DNA from: Muricauda sp. SCSIO 64092
GTDB lineage: Bacteria > Bacteroidota > Bacteroidia > Flavobacteriales > Flavobacteriaceae
Direction of reading: 5' to 3'
NCBI RefSeq assembly: GCF_023016285.1
Contig: NZ_CP095413.1
Span: forward strand, 4,912,501-4,976,500
Length of the DNA stretch: 64,000 nt
Shown: in pieces, positions 24,828 through 34,167 of the stretch
Layout of the letters: every line of letters begins with the position of its first letter
Numbering within the stretch: the stretch's first letter is position 1
The notes under the pieces: model-generated
What the model saw: only the letters and a program-made list of their open reading frames with translations
What the model was told of the DNA's origin: nothing
Database searches by the model: none
Program-made: the position numbers and the translations under genes

Positions 24828-25040
24828 GAGCCTGTTTAGGATTGTATAATTGAATTTTTGTAAAGACTATTTTTGGCGCAGAATGAGGCAAAATTGAAGA
24901 TGATAGCTGGGCTACCTGATGAAATTTTAACAGGGCCGAGGGAAAAGGCCAACGATTTGGCCTTTTTAAGAGGAGCCAGATGGTGCGCTGGCAGCAAAAA
25001 GAGACATGAAAAAACAATTTATGGAATCTTAAACAGGCTC
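24828..25040. mobile_element. MITE-like element, 213 bp, with 16-bp terminal inverted repeats
   Basis: Ends GAGCCTGTTTAGGATT (24828-24843) and AATCTTAAACAGGCTC (25025-25040) are inverted repeats with one mismatch, and similarity continues weakly inward. The element is flanked by a 3-bp direct repeat TAA (24825-24827 and 25041-25043), as made by IS5-group transposases that target TNA. The inside has no transposase; only a chance-looking 48-codon frame on the plus strand ends at the right repeat. It is therefore a non-autonomous element needing a transposase supplied elsewhere. It lies between prfB and the metalloprotease gene. Confidence 0.8.
24868..24875 (+). promoter_or_regulatory. -7 box inside the MITE, pointing to the metalloprotease gene
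   Basis: TATTTTTG is a perfect TAnnTTTG box within the element, oriented toward the gene at 25069. The nearest upstream TTG triplets give spacers of 15 or 23 bp, so the -33 part is imperfect. The gene itself has only 25 bp between the element's target duplication and its ATG. Confidence 0.4.
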
Positions 25041-25068
25041 TAAATGTCTAACAACTTTATATTCTTGC

Positions 25069-27498
25069 ATGAGACCGAGCTGTATTTTTTTTCTTTTCTT
25101 AAGTTTTTATTCACTATGTTCCCAAACCTTTGAAAAGGCCAAGGACTTTCAAAAATTCAATGGGTATTTTAATTTTTATTACGATGACGGTTCCGACAGG
25201 ATTTATCTTCAAGTAGATGATTTGGAACAGGAATTCCTCTATGTGTATTCGTTGAGCAGTGGTATTGGAAGCAACGATATAGGACTGGATAGGGGACAGC
25301 TTGGAAATGAACAGGTTGTCTTTTTTAAAAAAGTGGGACAAAAGCTGTTGCTCGTTCAGCCCAATCTTACCTTTAGGGCTTTAACGGATAATGAACTGGA
25401 GCGCAAATCCGTGGAACAGGCTTTTGCCAAATCGGTACTACATGGTTTTAAAATTGAAGAAGAATCCAAAGGAAGTTATCTTATTGATATCACTGATTTT
25501 TTAATGCGCGATGCCCACGGGGTATCGGATAGGTTAAAAAGGACCAAGCAAGGTTCCTATACATTGGATAAGGATAAAAGTGCATTGTCCTTTGAACGTA
25601 CAAAAGCCTTCCCAAAAAATGTGGAGTTCGATATGTTACTCACATTTTCCGGTACTCCAGAGGGAGCATGGATTCGCTCGGTTGCCCCCAATCCCAAGTT
25701 GGTCACCGTGGCCCAACACCATTCCTTGATCGAACTCCCTGAAGAAGGATTTAAAAAGAGGGATTTTGATCCAAGGTGTGGCACATACCCTTTCAGTTAC
25801 TACGACTATGCAACTCCGGTACAGGAACCTATTCTTAAAAGGTACATTCCAAGACATCGATTGGAGAAGAAAAACCCAACGGCCGAAGTGAGTGAAGCCG
25901 TAGAACCCATTATTTATTATTTGGATAATGGTACACCGGAACCGGTGCGTTCGGCGCTTTTGGAAGGTGGGCGTTGGTGGAACCAAGCCTTTGAGGCCAT
26001 TGGTTATAAAGATGCTTTTCAAGTTAAGATACTGCCAAACGAGGCCGACCCCATGGATGTAAGGTACCATGTAATTCAGTGGGTGCACCGCTCTACCAGG
26101 GGATGGAGTTATGGGGCCAGTGTCCGGGACCCCAGAACGGGTGAAATTATAAAAGGGCATGTGAGTTTGGGAAGTTTACGCATACGGCAAGACTTTTTGA
26201 TTGCCCAGGCATTAATGGACAAACCTTTTTCTGAACGCGATGATAACTACGAGCCCATGCTACAGTTGGCCCTAGCAAGGATTCGCCAATTATCTGCTCA
26301 CGAAATAGGGCATACACTCGGTTTTGCCCATAATTTTGCGGCCAGTACCAATAATAGGGCATCCGTTATGGACTATCCACATCCGTATTTCCAGTTGGAT
26401 GGAAATACCGTGGATTTTTCCAATGTTTACGATACGGGAATCGGTGAATGGGACAAAGTTACCGTAGCCTATGCCTATTCGGATTTTCCCAAGGGGACCG
26501 ATGAGAAAAAAGCCTTGAATGCGATTTTGGAACAAGCACAAAAAGACGGGTTGCGTTATTTGTCCGATCAAGATGCGCGCCCTTTGGGAAGTGCCCATAC
26601 CCTTGCCCATCTTTGGGACAATGGACCAAGTGCAAGCCAGGAATTGGAACGGGTGCTGGAAATAAGAAAACGGGCAATTGCCAACTTTTCCGCGGATAAC
26701 ATAAAATCTGGGGAACCGTATTCCGTTTTAGAGGACGTTTTTGTCCCCTTATACTTTTTTCACCGCTACCAAATTGAAGCGGCGGCCAAAGTAATCGGTG
26801 GACTGGACTACAATTACAAGGTTAAGGACGATGGTCAAAACAGTGTGGTAACCGCAAACAAGGTGTCCCAGGAAAATGCATTGGAAGCCATGCTGAAATC
26901 CTTGGAACCTGACGTTTTGGCGATACCAACGGAAAAATTGAAATTGTTTCCGCCACGAAGTATTGGATATCCAAGAACCAGGGAGTCCTTTAAGGGCAAG
27001 ACGGGCGTAGCCTTTGACCCCTATGGTGCAGCCGAAACTGCAGCCTCTGGAACGTTGGGGCTGTTATTGCACCATGAACGTGCCAATAGATTGGTTCAAC
27101 AGAAGGCCATGGACGAAGACCAACTTGGATTCGAAAATATGGTTGCCTTACTTTTGGAGGAAACCATTAAAGGCAAAAAAAACAAAGGATATAGGGGAGA
27201 AATACAAAAATTGGTGAACTGGCAGGTTTTGCAGCATCTTATGCAGGTGGCCAGTCATAAAGAGAGTTATCCCCAGGTAACTGAAACAATCCTGTTTGAG
27301 ATGATGCGCCTGAAGACGTATTTGGGGGAAGGACCCAGGGCAACCGACCCATTTGCTATTTTAATGAAAAAGGAAGTGGAAAAATTCATTGGGAACCCCA
27401 GAGGGTATGAGGCGAAAACCAAGGCGCCAAAGATTCCCGATGGTTCCCCCATTGGAATGGATTGTTTTGAAAACCATTGGTCCACTTCCGTGGACTAG
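25069..27498 (+). CDS. Exported zinc-dependent metalloprotease
   Basis: 809 aa with a signal peptide (CIFFLFLSFYSLCSQ). N-terminal DUF5118/DUF5117-type regions precede a metzincin-like zinc site, SAHEIGHTLGFAHNFAAS (near residue 410): HExxHxxGxxH with all three His ligands and the catalytic Glu. Downstream MDYPHPY may be the Met-turn. This large Bacteroidota family is annotated only as zinc-dependent metalloprotease; substrates are unknown. It is monocistronic. A 213-bp MITE has inserted just upstream of the start, so the gene's present promoter may be supplied by the element. Confidence 0.9.
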   Translation: MRPSCIFFLFLSFYSLCSQTFEKAKDFQKFNGYFNFYYDDGSDRIYLQVDDLEQEFLYVYSLSSGIGSNDIGLDRGQLGNEQVVFFKKVGQKLLLVQPNLTFRALTDNELERKSVEQAFAKSVLHGFKIEEESKGSYLIDITDFLMRDAHGVSDRLKRTKQGSYTLDKDKSALSFERTKAFPKNVEFDMLLTFSGTPEGAWIRSVAPNPKLVTVAQHHSLIELPEEGFKKRDFDPRCGTYPFSYYDYATPVQEPILKRYIPRHRLEKKNPTAEVSEAVEPIIYYLDNGTPEPVRSALLEGGRWWNQAFEAIGYKDAFQVKILPNEADPMDVRYHVIQWVHRSTRGWSYGASVRDPRTGEIIKGHVSLGSLRIRQDFLIAQALMDKPFSERDDNYEPMLQLALARIRQLSAHEIGHTLGFAHNFAASTNNRASVMDYPHPYFQLDGNTVDFSNVYDTGIGEWDKVTVAYAYSDFPKGTDEKKALNAILEQAQKDGLRYLSDQDARPLGSAHTLAHLWDNGPSASQELERVLEIRKRAIANFSADNIKSGEPYSVLEDVFVPLYFFHRYQIEAAAKVIGGLDYNYKVKDDGQNSVVTANKVSQENALEAMLKSLEPDVLAIPTEKLKLFPPRSIGYPRTRESFKGKTGVAFDPYGAAETAASGTLGLLLHHERANRLVQQKAMDEDQLGFENMVALLLEETIKGKKNKGYRGEIQKLVNWQVLQHLMQVASHKESYPQVTETILFEMMRLKTYLGEGPRATDPFAILMKKEVEKFIGNPRGYEAKTKAPKIPDGSPIGMDCFENHWSTSVD

Positions 27499-27543
27499 TG
27501 TGATACCTACACTTGATTGCCAAATAGTAGTTCTTTTACCTGC

Positions 27544-28569
27544 ATGGAAATAAATTTAATAAGCGATACGGTCACCAAACCAACTCCTGGGATGCTAAAG
27601 GCTATGCTTGCGGCCCAAGTAGGGGATGATGTATTTAAAAATGACCCAACCGTTAATGCGTTGGAACGGAAAGTGGCGAATATGTTTGGCATGGAAGCCG
27701 CGCTCTTTTTCCCAAGTGGCAGTATGACCAATCAAACGGCCATTAAACTCCATACCAATCCCGGAGAACAATTGATATGTGACAAATATGCCCATGTCTA
27801 TAATTACGAAGGTGGTGGGGCAAGTTTCAATAGCGGGGTATCCTGTAAGTTGGTGGATGGCCATAGGGGCATGATGACCGCTGAGCAAGTGGAGGCGGCC
27901 ATTAACCCACCTGATTTTTACCATAGCCCCTTGACCAGTTTGGTATGTATCGAAAACACGACCAACAAGGGTGGGGGAGCGTGCTGGGACTTTGGGGAAC
28001 TAAAACGAATACAAAAGGTCTGTGAGGAACACAATTTGGCGTATCATTTGGACGGGGCCCGACTTTGGAATGCTTTAGTGGCCAAGGGGGAGTCCGCCAA
28101 ACAATATGGGGAATTGTTCGATTCCATAAGCGTTTGTCTAAGTAAAGGTTTGGGATGTCCGGTAGGGTCGGTTTTGATAGGAAGCGAAAAGTTGATTTAC
28201 GATGCCATTCGGGTTCGAAAGATTTTAGGCGGGGGAATGCGTCAGGCGGGATATTTGGCGGCATGCGGTATCCATGCATTGGACAACCACGTGCAACGTC
28301 TGGAGGAAGACCATGGACGGGCCCGGGAAATTGGGGCTATTTTAAAAGAATTGGACTTCATTAAGAAAGTGGAGCCCATTGAAACCAATATCATCATTTT
28401 TGAGTTGAACCAATCCGTACTGTCCGAAGACACCTTTTTAAAAAAGCTCTCCGAAAATAAGATTTCCATCATTGGAATGGGACAAGGAAAGCTCCGAATG
28501 GTCACCCATTTGGACTATACGGACGAAAAGCATGCACATTTTTTGGAGGTACTGGCCCATTTAAATTAA
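27544..28569 (+). CDS. ltaE: Low-specificity threonine aldolase
   Basis: PLP enzyme of fold type I that splits L-threonine or allo-threonine to glycine and acetaldehyde. Hallmarks: [12 protein letters not shown] at the N-terminus, the substrate region [23 protein letters not shown] for cofactor binding and the PLP-binding Lys in [14 protein letters not shown]. An in-frame ATG at 27517 would add nine residues, but [11 protein letters not shown] at 27544 fits the family start. 341 aa, normal length. The stop overlaps the convergent YegP-like gene by 4 bp. Confidence 0.93.
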   Translation: MEINLISDTVTKPTPGMLKAMLAAQVGDDVFKNDPTVNALERKVANMFGMEAALFFPSGSMTNQTAIKLHTNPGEQLICDKYAHVYNYEGGGASFNSGVSCKLVDGHRGMMTAEQVEAAINPPDFYHSPLTSLVCIENTTNKGGGACWDFGELKRIQKVCEEHNLAYHLDGARLWNALVAKGESAKQYGELFDSISVCLSKGLGCPVGSVLIGSEKLIYDAIRVRKILGGGMRQAGYLAACGIHALDNHVQRLEEDHGRAREIGAILKELDFIKKVEPIETNIIIFELNQSVLSEDTFLKKLSENKISIIGMGQGKLRMVTHLDYTDEKHAHFLEVLAHLN

Positions 28570-28865
28570 ACGCTGGCTTTGGAAAGGCTTTTCAATAAGT
28601 TCTTAATGCCATTTTCCATTCCCGCTTCTGATGAATAGGTATTGCTTTGCCCTACATTTTCCCCAGTGGCGGTCTTTAAGGTAATAACAAATTTACCCTG
28701 ATGGTCCGTCTTTCGTTCAAAAATGGGTTTTGCAATCACCTTGTCCAAAACTCTCTTGGCATCGGATTCGCTTTTGAAGGGTATACTGTGCAATAGCGGG
28801 CTCCCTGATTCAGAATCAATTCGAAGTTGGAATTTTCCCTCAGCAATTTTTAGAATCTCGACCAT
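28566..28865 (-). CDS. YegP-like DUF1508 protein
   Basis: 99 aa made of two DUF1508 repeats, about 45 residues each (GKFQLRIDSESGSPLLHS and GKFVITLKTATGENVGQS, each followed by a helix). Cytoplasmic, without signal peptide. Members of the family are small, stress-linked proteins of unclear function. It is downstream of the ybaB-like gene on the same strand (29-bp gap), so it is probably cotranscribed with it. Confidence 0.85.
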   Translation of the reverse strand: MVEILKIAEGKFQLRIDSESGSPLLHSIPFKSESDAKRVLDKVIAKPIFERKTDHQGKFVITLKTATGENVGQSNTYSSEAGMENGIKNLLKSLSKASV

Positions 28866-28894
28866 TCCTAAAATTAGGAAATTCCTGCCAATAA

Positions 28895-29221
28895 CTATTT
28901 AAAAAGGGAGTCCATTCCTGGAATATTGGGCATACCTTCCTTGGCAACCGCTCCGAGTTCCGCTTCCTGTACTTTAGATGCTTTTTGGATGGCTTTGTTC
29001 AGGGTTAAAATAAGATAATCCTCCAACTCCTCCCTATCGGTCAATAAGGATTCGTCAATGGTAATGGACTTTAACTCCCTATTGGCCGTTATGGAAACCT
29101 TTAATTTTCCATCAGTGGAAGCTTCATCGACCAGTACCGTATCCAATCGTTTTTTGGTTTCTTCCACTTTCTTTTGGGTTTCCTTTAGTTTCCCCATCAT
29201 ACCCATTAAGTCGCCGAACAT
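28895..29221 (-). CDS. YbaB/EbfC nucleoid-associated protein
   Basis: 108-aa DNA-binding dimer of the YbaB/EbfC family. The N-terminus is the characteristic Gly/Met/Lys helix ([26 protein letters not shown]), followed by the beta sheet ([23 protein letters not shown]) and a C-terminal helix. In other bacteria it is linked to recR/dnaX, but here it is paired with a YegP-like gene. A well-spaced promoter precedes it at 29242-29271, and the oligopeptidase gene is divergent. Confidence 0.9.
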   Translation of the reverse strand: MFGDLMGMMGKLKETQKKVEETKKRLDTVLVDEASTDGKLKVSITANRELKSITIDESLLTDREELEDYLILTLNKAIQKASKVQEAELGAVAKEGMPNIPGMDSLFK

Positions 29222-29241
29222 ATCATTTGTATTTATAGTTT

Positions 29242-29271
29242 CAAAAGTAAATTGATTAACATAGTATTCAA
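29242..29271 (-). promoter_or_regulatory. Promoter of the ybaB-like gene
   Basis: Minus strand: TTG (29269-29271), 19 bp, TACTTTTG (29242-29249). It fits the Bacteroidota consensus and lies 20 bp upstream of the start. Confidence 0.65.
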
Positions 29272-29303
29272 AATAAATATATCGACCTCTTTGTCCTGTG
29301 TCT

Positions 29304-29311
29304 TATTTTTG
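29304..29311 (+). promoter_or_regulatory. -7 box of the oligopeptidase gene
   Basis: TATTTTTG, 31 bp upstream of the start at 29343. No TTG at the expected -33 position. Confidence 0.5.
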
Positions 29312-29342
29312 CAGCTTTCCATAATTACACTTTAGAGACACA

Positions 29343-31397
29343 ATGAACCCAAAGCCTCCTATCGCAAAAAAAATACCGAAAGCACTTGAAAAACACGGTG
29401 ATGTTCGCATAGACCCTTATTACTGGCTGAATGAGCGGGAGAATCCAGATGTCATCGCCTACCTGGAGGCCGAAAACAGCTATTACAGGGAGATGACCGC
29501 CCATACGAAAGAATTTCAGGGAACACTTTTTCAGGAGATGAAGTCAAGGATCAAGGAGGACGACACCTCGGTCCCCTACAAATTAAATGGATATTATTAC
29601 CTCACCCGATATGAGGAAGGGAAGGAATACCCCATCCATGCCCGCAAAGAAGGAAATCTGGAAGCCCGGGAAGAGATTCTTTTTAACTGCAATGAAATGG
29701 CGGAGGGCCATGATTTTTTCAATTTAAGGGGGATTTCCGTAAGCCCGGACAATACCTTGGCCGCTTTTGGGGTGGATACCGTTTCCAGAAGACAGTATAC
29801 CATTCAGATCAAAAATTTAAAGACAGGGGAGATTTACCCGGATAAAATCGAAAATACCACCGGAACCACGGCTTGGTCCTCAGATAACAAAACCTTGTTT
29901 TACACCAAAAAGGATCCGGTAACCTTACGTTCGGACAGGATTTTTAAGCATAGATTGGGTACTCCGGTAGCGCAGGATGAAGAGGTATTTCATGAAAAGG
30001 ATGAGACGTTCAACACTTTTGTGTACAAAACAAAATCAAGGGAATATATCGTCATAGGATCAAGCAGTACCATGACTTCTGAATATCGGATTTTAAAAGC
30101 GGATGACCCCAATGGTTCGTTTACTGTTTTCTGCCCGAGGGAACGGGGCCTGGAATATGAAATCAATCACTATGGGAGCCATTTTTATATCTTGACCAAC
30201 AAGGATGGGGCCACAAATTTTAAATTGATGCGGTGTGCGGTTGATAGCACATCATCCGAATATTGGGAAGAGTTCATAGCACATCGCTCCGAGGTGTTGT
30301 TGGAGGATGTGGAAATGTTTCGGGACCACTATGTAATTACCGAGCGGGAAAGGGGTTTGACAAAAATGAGGATCGTTCGTTGGGATGGTACCAATTCCTA
30401 TTACCTCCCCTTCGCAAGTGAGACTTACGTTGCAGGCCCATTTACCAATTTGGATTTTAATACGGACAAGCTTCGTTTTTTCTATAATGCCATGACGTCA
30501 CCCTATGCCATTATTGAATACCATATGGAAACCGGGGAACAGGAAATTTTGAAGGAACAGGAAGTGCTGGGAGGGAAGTTCAATAAAGACAATTACCAAT
30601 CTAAAAGGGTCTGGGCCGGGACACAAGATGGAAAAAAGGTTCCTATTTCGTTGGTGTATCGAAAGGATACCCCCTTGGATGGTACAAGTCCATTACTACA
30701 ATATGCCTATGGTTCCTATGGATCCACTATTGACCCCTATTTCTCTTCCGTACGTTTAAGTCTTTTGGACAGGGGTTTTATTTACGCCATATCCCATGTG
30801 CGAGGGGGGGAATACTTGGGTAGGCCTTGGTACGAAGGGGGAAGGTTATTGAACAAGAAAAATACATTTACCGATTTCATTGATTGCTCCAGGTATTTGA
30901 TTGAAAATGGATATACCTCCCCAGAGCGGTTGTATGCCATAGGTGGTTCCGCCGGAGGATTGTTGATGGGAGCTGTAATAAATATGGCACCCGAACTGTA
31001 CAATGGGGTCATTGCGGCCGTTCCCTTTGTGGATGTGGTCACAACAATGCTGGACGATTCCATTCCCTTGACCACCGGGGAATATGACGAGTGGGGAAAT
31101 CCAAACAAAAAGGAGTATTACAGCTATATAAAAAGTTACTCCCCTTATGATAATTTAGAGGCCAAGGCCTATCCCCATATGTATGTTTCCACTGGTTTGC
31201 ATGATTCCCAGGTACAATATTGGGAACCAGCAAAATGGGTGGCCAAATTACGGGAATTGAAGACCAATGGCAACCAACTGTTTCTGGACATCAATATGGA
31301 AGCAGGTCATGGAGGTGCTTCCGGTAGGTTCGAGGCCTTGAAGGAAACGGCAAAGGAATATGCCTTTATTTTAGATCTGGAAGGAAAAGTCCCATAA
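29343..31397 (+). CDS. ptrB: Oligopeptidase B (S9A serine peptidase)
   Basis: Cytoplasmic serine peptidase that cuts short peptides after Lys/Arg. 684 aa, matching E. coli PtrB (686). The N-terminal part (about 70-400) is a propeller that limits substrate size. The catalytic alpha/beta-hydrolase domain has the nucleophile Ser in GGSAGGLLMGA (near residue 537), the Asp in TGLHDSQVQYWEP and the His in EAGHGGASGRF. The region HVRGGEYLGRPWYEGG is typical of the family. No signal peptide. Divergent from the ybaB operon. Confidence 0.93.
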   Translation: MNPKPPIAKKIPKALEKHGDVRIDPYYWLNERENPDVIAYLEAENSYYREMTAHTKEFQGTLFQEMKSRIKEDDTSVPYKLNGYYYLTRYEEGKEYPIHARKEGNLEAREEILFNCNEMAEGHDFFNLRGISVSPDNTLAAFGVDTVSRRQYTIQIKNLKTGEIYPDKIENTTGTTAWSSDNKTLFYTKKDPVTLRSDRIFKHRLGTPVAQDEEVFHEKDETFNTFVYKTKSREYIVIGSSSTMTSEYRILKADDPNGSFTVFCPRERGLEYEINHYGSHFYILTNKDGATNFKLMRCAVDSTSSEYWEEFIAHRSEVLLEDVEMFRDHYVITERERGLTKMRIVRWDGTNSYYLPFASETYVAGPFTNLDFNTDKLRFFYNAMTSPYAIIEYHMETGEQEILKEQEVLGGKFNKDNYQSKRVWAGTQDGKKVPISLVYRKDTPLDGTSPLLQYAYGSYGSTIDPYFSSVRLSLLDRGFIYAISHVRGGEYLGRPWYEGGRLLNKKNTFTDFIDCSRYLIENGYTSPERLYAIGGSAGGLLMGAVINMAPELYNGVIAAVPFVDVVTTMLDDSIPLTTGEYDEWGNPNKKEYYSYIKSYSPYDNLEAKAYPHMYVSTGLHDSQVQYWEPAKWVAKLRELKTNGNQLFLDINMEAGHGGASGRFEALKETAKEYAFILDLEGKVP

Positions 31398-31407
31398 AAT
31401 TAAAAGT

Positions 31408-31415
31408 AGTATTTT
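31408..31415 (+). promoter_or_regulatory. -7 box of the cysteine-synthase-like gene
   Basis: TATTTTTG, 42 bp upstream of the start at 31458, just after the ptrB stop. No clear TTG partner. Confidence 0.5.
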
Positions 31416-31457
31416 TGCCAGCGGAATTGTAAACACTTTCCTTGACCTAACTGAATT

Positions 31458-32498
31458 ATGGAAAATACAATCAAGGCCCACGATAGTATCTTGGATTTGG
31501 TGGGAAACACTCCCTTAATAAAGTTGAACAAAATTACAGCGCACCTTACCGGTAACTTCTATGCAAAGGTAGAAGCGTTCAATCCGGGACATTCCGCCAA
31601 GGATAGGATTGCTGTTCATATTATCGAGGAGGCGGAGCGAAAGGGAATACTGAAACCGGGAAGCACAATTATAGAGACCACTTCGGGAAATACCGGTTTT
31701 AGCCTTTCCATGGTGAGCATGGTAAAGGGATATGACTGTATCTTGGCCGTGAGTTCAAAGTCGTCTCCGGATAAGATAGATATGTTGCGTTCCATGGGTG
31801 CAAAAGTCTACGTTTGCCCGGCACATGTCAGTGCGGACGATCCACGTTCCTATTATGAGGTGGCCAAGCGATTGCACCAGGAAACTCCAGGCTCCATTTA
31901 TATCAATCAATACTTCAACGATTTGAATATTGAGGCCCACTACAAAACTACTGGTCCCGAAATCTGGGAGCAGACCGGAGGTCAAATTACGCATTTGGTC
32001 GCCTGTAGTGGTACAGGAGGAACCATTTCGGGAATAGCCCGTTTTTTAAAGGAGCAGAACCCCAAAATAAAGATACTGGCTGTGGATGCCTACGGTTCCG
32101 TACTAAAAAAATACCATGAAACAGGGGAGTTTGACCACGATGAGGTATATCCATACCGTATTGAAGGTCTTGGTAAAAATTTAATTCCTAAAGCAACGGA
32201 TTTCAACAGTATTGACCGATTTCTTAAGGTGACGGATGTAGAAAGCGCACATATGGCACGCCAAATTGCGCATAAAGAAGGTCTGTTTTTGGGATATACC
32301 AGTGGCGCGGCCATGCAAGCCGTAATGCAATACCATACCGAAGGTGAGTTTAATGCCGATAGTCAGGTTGTGGTTGTTTTCCCGGATCATGGTTCCCGAT
32401 ACATGAGTAAGATATACAGCGATGAGTGGATGGAAAACCAAGGTTTTTTTGAAGGTGATAAAACGCCGAAACCCAAAGAGATAGAGTACATTAAGTAA
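31458..32498 (+). CDS. PLP-dependent cysteine-synthase-like enzyme, possible cysteate synthase
   Basis: Fold-type II PLP enzyme of the cysteine synthase/cystathionine beta-synthase family. The internal aldimine Lys48 is in GHSAKDRIA, the substrate loop is [10 protein letters not shown] and the phosphate-binding loop is GTGGTISG. 346 aa without the CBS regulatory domain. It could be a plain cysteine synthase. However, the next gene is a serine-palmitoyltransferase-like enzyme of the kind that joins cysteate to a fatty acyl group in flavobacterial sulfonolipid synthesis, so a role in making cysteate (from a phosphoserine-type substrate and sulfite) is an attractive inference. Each gene has its own promoter, with a terminator between. 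Confidence 0.82.
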   Translation: MENTIKAHDSILDLVGNTPLIKLNKITAHLTGNFYAKVEAFNPGHSAKDRIAVHIIEEAERKGILKPGSTIIETTSGNTGFSLSMVSMVKGYDCILAVSSKSSPDKIDMLRSMGAKVYVCPAHVSADDPRSYYEVAKRLHQETPGSIYINQYFNDLNIEAHYKTTGPEIWEQTGGQITHLVACSGTGGTISGIARFLKEQNPKIKILAVDAYGSVLKKYHETGEFDHDEVYPYRIEGLGKNLIPKATDFNSIDRFLKVTDVESAHMARQIAHKEGLFLGYTSGAAMQAVMQYHTEGEFNADSQVVVVFPDHGSRYMSKIYSDEWMENQGFFEGDKTPKPKEIEYIK

Positions 32499-32525
32499 GA
32501 AAAGTTTACTTTTAAGGATAGGGGG

Positions 32526-32555
32526 CGGCACAGTAAGGTGCCGTCTTTTTTGTTT
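32526..32555 (+). terminator. Intrinsic terminator after the cysteine-synthase-like gene
   Basis: CGGCAC pairs with GTGCCG around AGTAAG, followed by a T run. It separates the gene transcriptionally from the acyltransferase gene downstream. Confidence 0.8.
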
Positions 32556-32568
32556 TAATACGATGACG

Positions 32569-32598
32569 TTGCAAGAAAGTTTTAATTGGCTATTTTTG
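32569..32598 (+). promoter_or_regulatory. Promoter of the acyltransferase gene
   Basis: TTG (32569-32571), 19 bp, TATTTTTG (32591-32598), then 23 bp to the start codon. One of the best consensus promoters in the window. Confidence 0.7.
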
Positions 32599-32621
32599 CA
32601 GTTCATTAAATTCACGGCCAA

Positions 32622-33881
32622 ATGCGGGATATTTTTGACAGAATTATTGAAAACAAAGGGCCTTTGGGCAAATGGGCTTCACAAGCAGAAGGGTATTTTG
32701 TTTTTCCAAAGTTGGAAGGACCTATCTCCAATAGGATGAAGTTCAGGGGTAAAGAGGTAATTACCTGGAGTATCAATGATTATCTGGGGCTTGCCAATCT
32801 TCCTGAAGTTAAAAAAGTGGATTCGGATACCGCTTTGGAACACGGTGCTGCCTATCCCATGGGTGCGCGTATGATGAGTGGCCATACCGATTATCATGAG
32901 CAATTGGAGCGTGAATTGGCCGATTTTGTGGATAAAGAATCGGCCTATTTATTGAATTTCGGCTATCAGGGGATTATGTCCTGTATAGACGCTTTGGTGG
33001 CCAAGGACGATATTATCGTTTATGATGTGGACTGTCACGCTTGTATCATAGATGGGGTACGCCTGCATATGGGCAAGCGATTCACGTTTAAGCATAACGA
33101 TGTTGAGAGCCTGGAAAAAAACCTGGAACGTGCCACTAAAATGGCACAGGACAACGGGGGAGGTATCCTGGTTATTTCCGAGGGAGTGTTCGGTATGCGT
33201 GGAGAGCAGGGAATACTTAAGGAAATAGTAGCGCTTAAGAAAAAATTCCAGTTTCGTTTATTGGTGGATGATGCCCATGGTTTTGGAACCTTAGGGACCA
33301 CGGGTGCTGGAGCAGGAGAGGAGCAGGGTATTCAAGACGAAATCGATGTCTATTTTGCCACATTTGCAAAGTCCCTGGCCGGAATAGGCGCTTTTTTGGC
33401 GGCCGACAAGGAAATCATAGACTATCTCAAATACAATATGCGCTCGCAGATGTTCGCAAAGTCCCTACCCATGGTTTTTGTGAAAGGCGCCTTGAAGCGG
33501 TTGAACATGCTCCGCACCATGCCTGAATTAAAGGCAAAGCTTTGGGAAAATGTCAATGCGTTACAGAACGGCCTTAAGGAACGTGGATTTGATATAGGAA
33601 CCACTACAAGTTGTGTAACCCCTGTATATTTGAACGGTAGTATTCCGGAGGCAATGGCTTTGGTAAAAGACCTTCGTGAAAATTATGGAATCTTTTGTTC
33701 CATAGTGGTTTACCCTGTGATTCCTAAAGGATTGATCCTATTGCGAATGATTCCTACGGCAACGCATACCATGGAAGATATTGCAGAAACCCTGGATGCG
33801 TTCTCTGCCATTCGTGAACGACTTCAAAATGGAACCTATAAACGCCTTTCTGCCGCCGTAGCTGCGGCCATGGGAGAATAA
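32622..33881 (+). CDS. Serine-palmitoyltransferase-like PLP acyltransferase (alpha-oxoamine synthase), probable sulfonolipid enzyme
   Basis: Alpha-oxoamine synthase family (relatives: 8-amino-7-oxononanoate synthase, serine palmitoyltransferase). It condenses an amino acid with an acyl thioester, losing CO2. 419 aa. Motifs: SINDYLGLANLPEV, the PLP stacking region NFGYQGIMSC and HAC, VDDAHGFGTLG with the Asp that binds the PLP nitrogen, and the Schiff-base Lys250 in FATFAKSLAG. In Flavobacterium johnsoniae a homologue is the cysteate-fatty acyl transferase that makes the sulfonolipid capnine and supports gliding. The adjacent cysteine-synthase-like gene favours the same role here (inference). 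A second, partial copy of its last 126 bp lies at 35199-35324. Confidence 0.85.
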   Translation: MRDIFDRIIENKGPLGKWASQAEGYFVFPKLEGPISNRMKFRGKEVITWSINDYLGLANLPEVKKVDSDTALEHGAAYPMGARMMSGHTDYHEQLERELADFVDKESAYLLNFGYQGIMSCIDALVAKDDIIVYDVDCHACIIDGVRLHMGKRFTFKHNDVESLEKNLERATKMAQDNGGGILVISEGVFGMRGEQGILKEIVALKKKFQFRLLVDDAHGFGTLGTTGAGAGEEQGIQDEIDVYFATFAKSLAGIGAFLAADKEIIDYLKYNMRSQMFAKSLPMVFVKGALKRLNMLRTMPELKAKLWENVNALQNGLKERGFDIGTTTSCVTPVYLNGSIPEAMALVKDLRENYGIFCSIVVYPVIPKGLILLRMIPTATHTMEDIAETLDAFSAIRERLQNGTYKRLSAAVAAAMGE

Positions 33882-34167
33882 AACTATGGAAAATTCAAAT
33901 TTCTTACACTATTATCTTCATTGCAATAACTCGTGATTTAGGATAAAACAAACTCCAAATCGGGTCATATTTCGGAATGATAGCCAAGGGGATGACCATT
34001 AATGGCGTTGGGTGGCCAGATTGAAAGGGAAGTATCTTTTGCTGCTTGAAAGTAGACCATCATATTTCAATGTTCGAATTACGTTACCAAAACTTTTTAC
34101 TTGTTTTAAGTAGTTCCAGTAATTGTATTTTGAACCAAATGAGGGTATTCAAACGCTTATATAAACA

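Noticed and set aside
24808..25017. 69-codon minus-strand frame over the MITE
   Set aside because: It crosses the terminal inverted repeat of the element and has no recognisable motif. The MITE structure accounts for the sequence.
24900..25043. 48-codon plus-strand frame ending at the MITE right end
   Set aside because: Looks coding-like (ending GILNRL) but is too short for a transposase and its end coincides with the inverted repeat. Kept only as a remark on the element.
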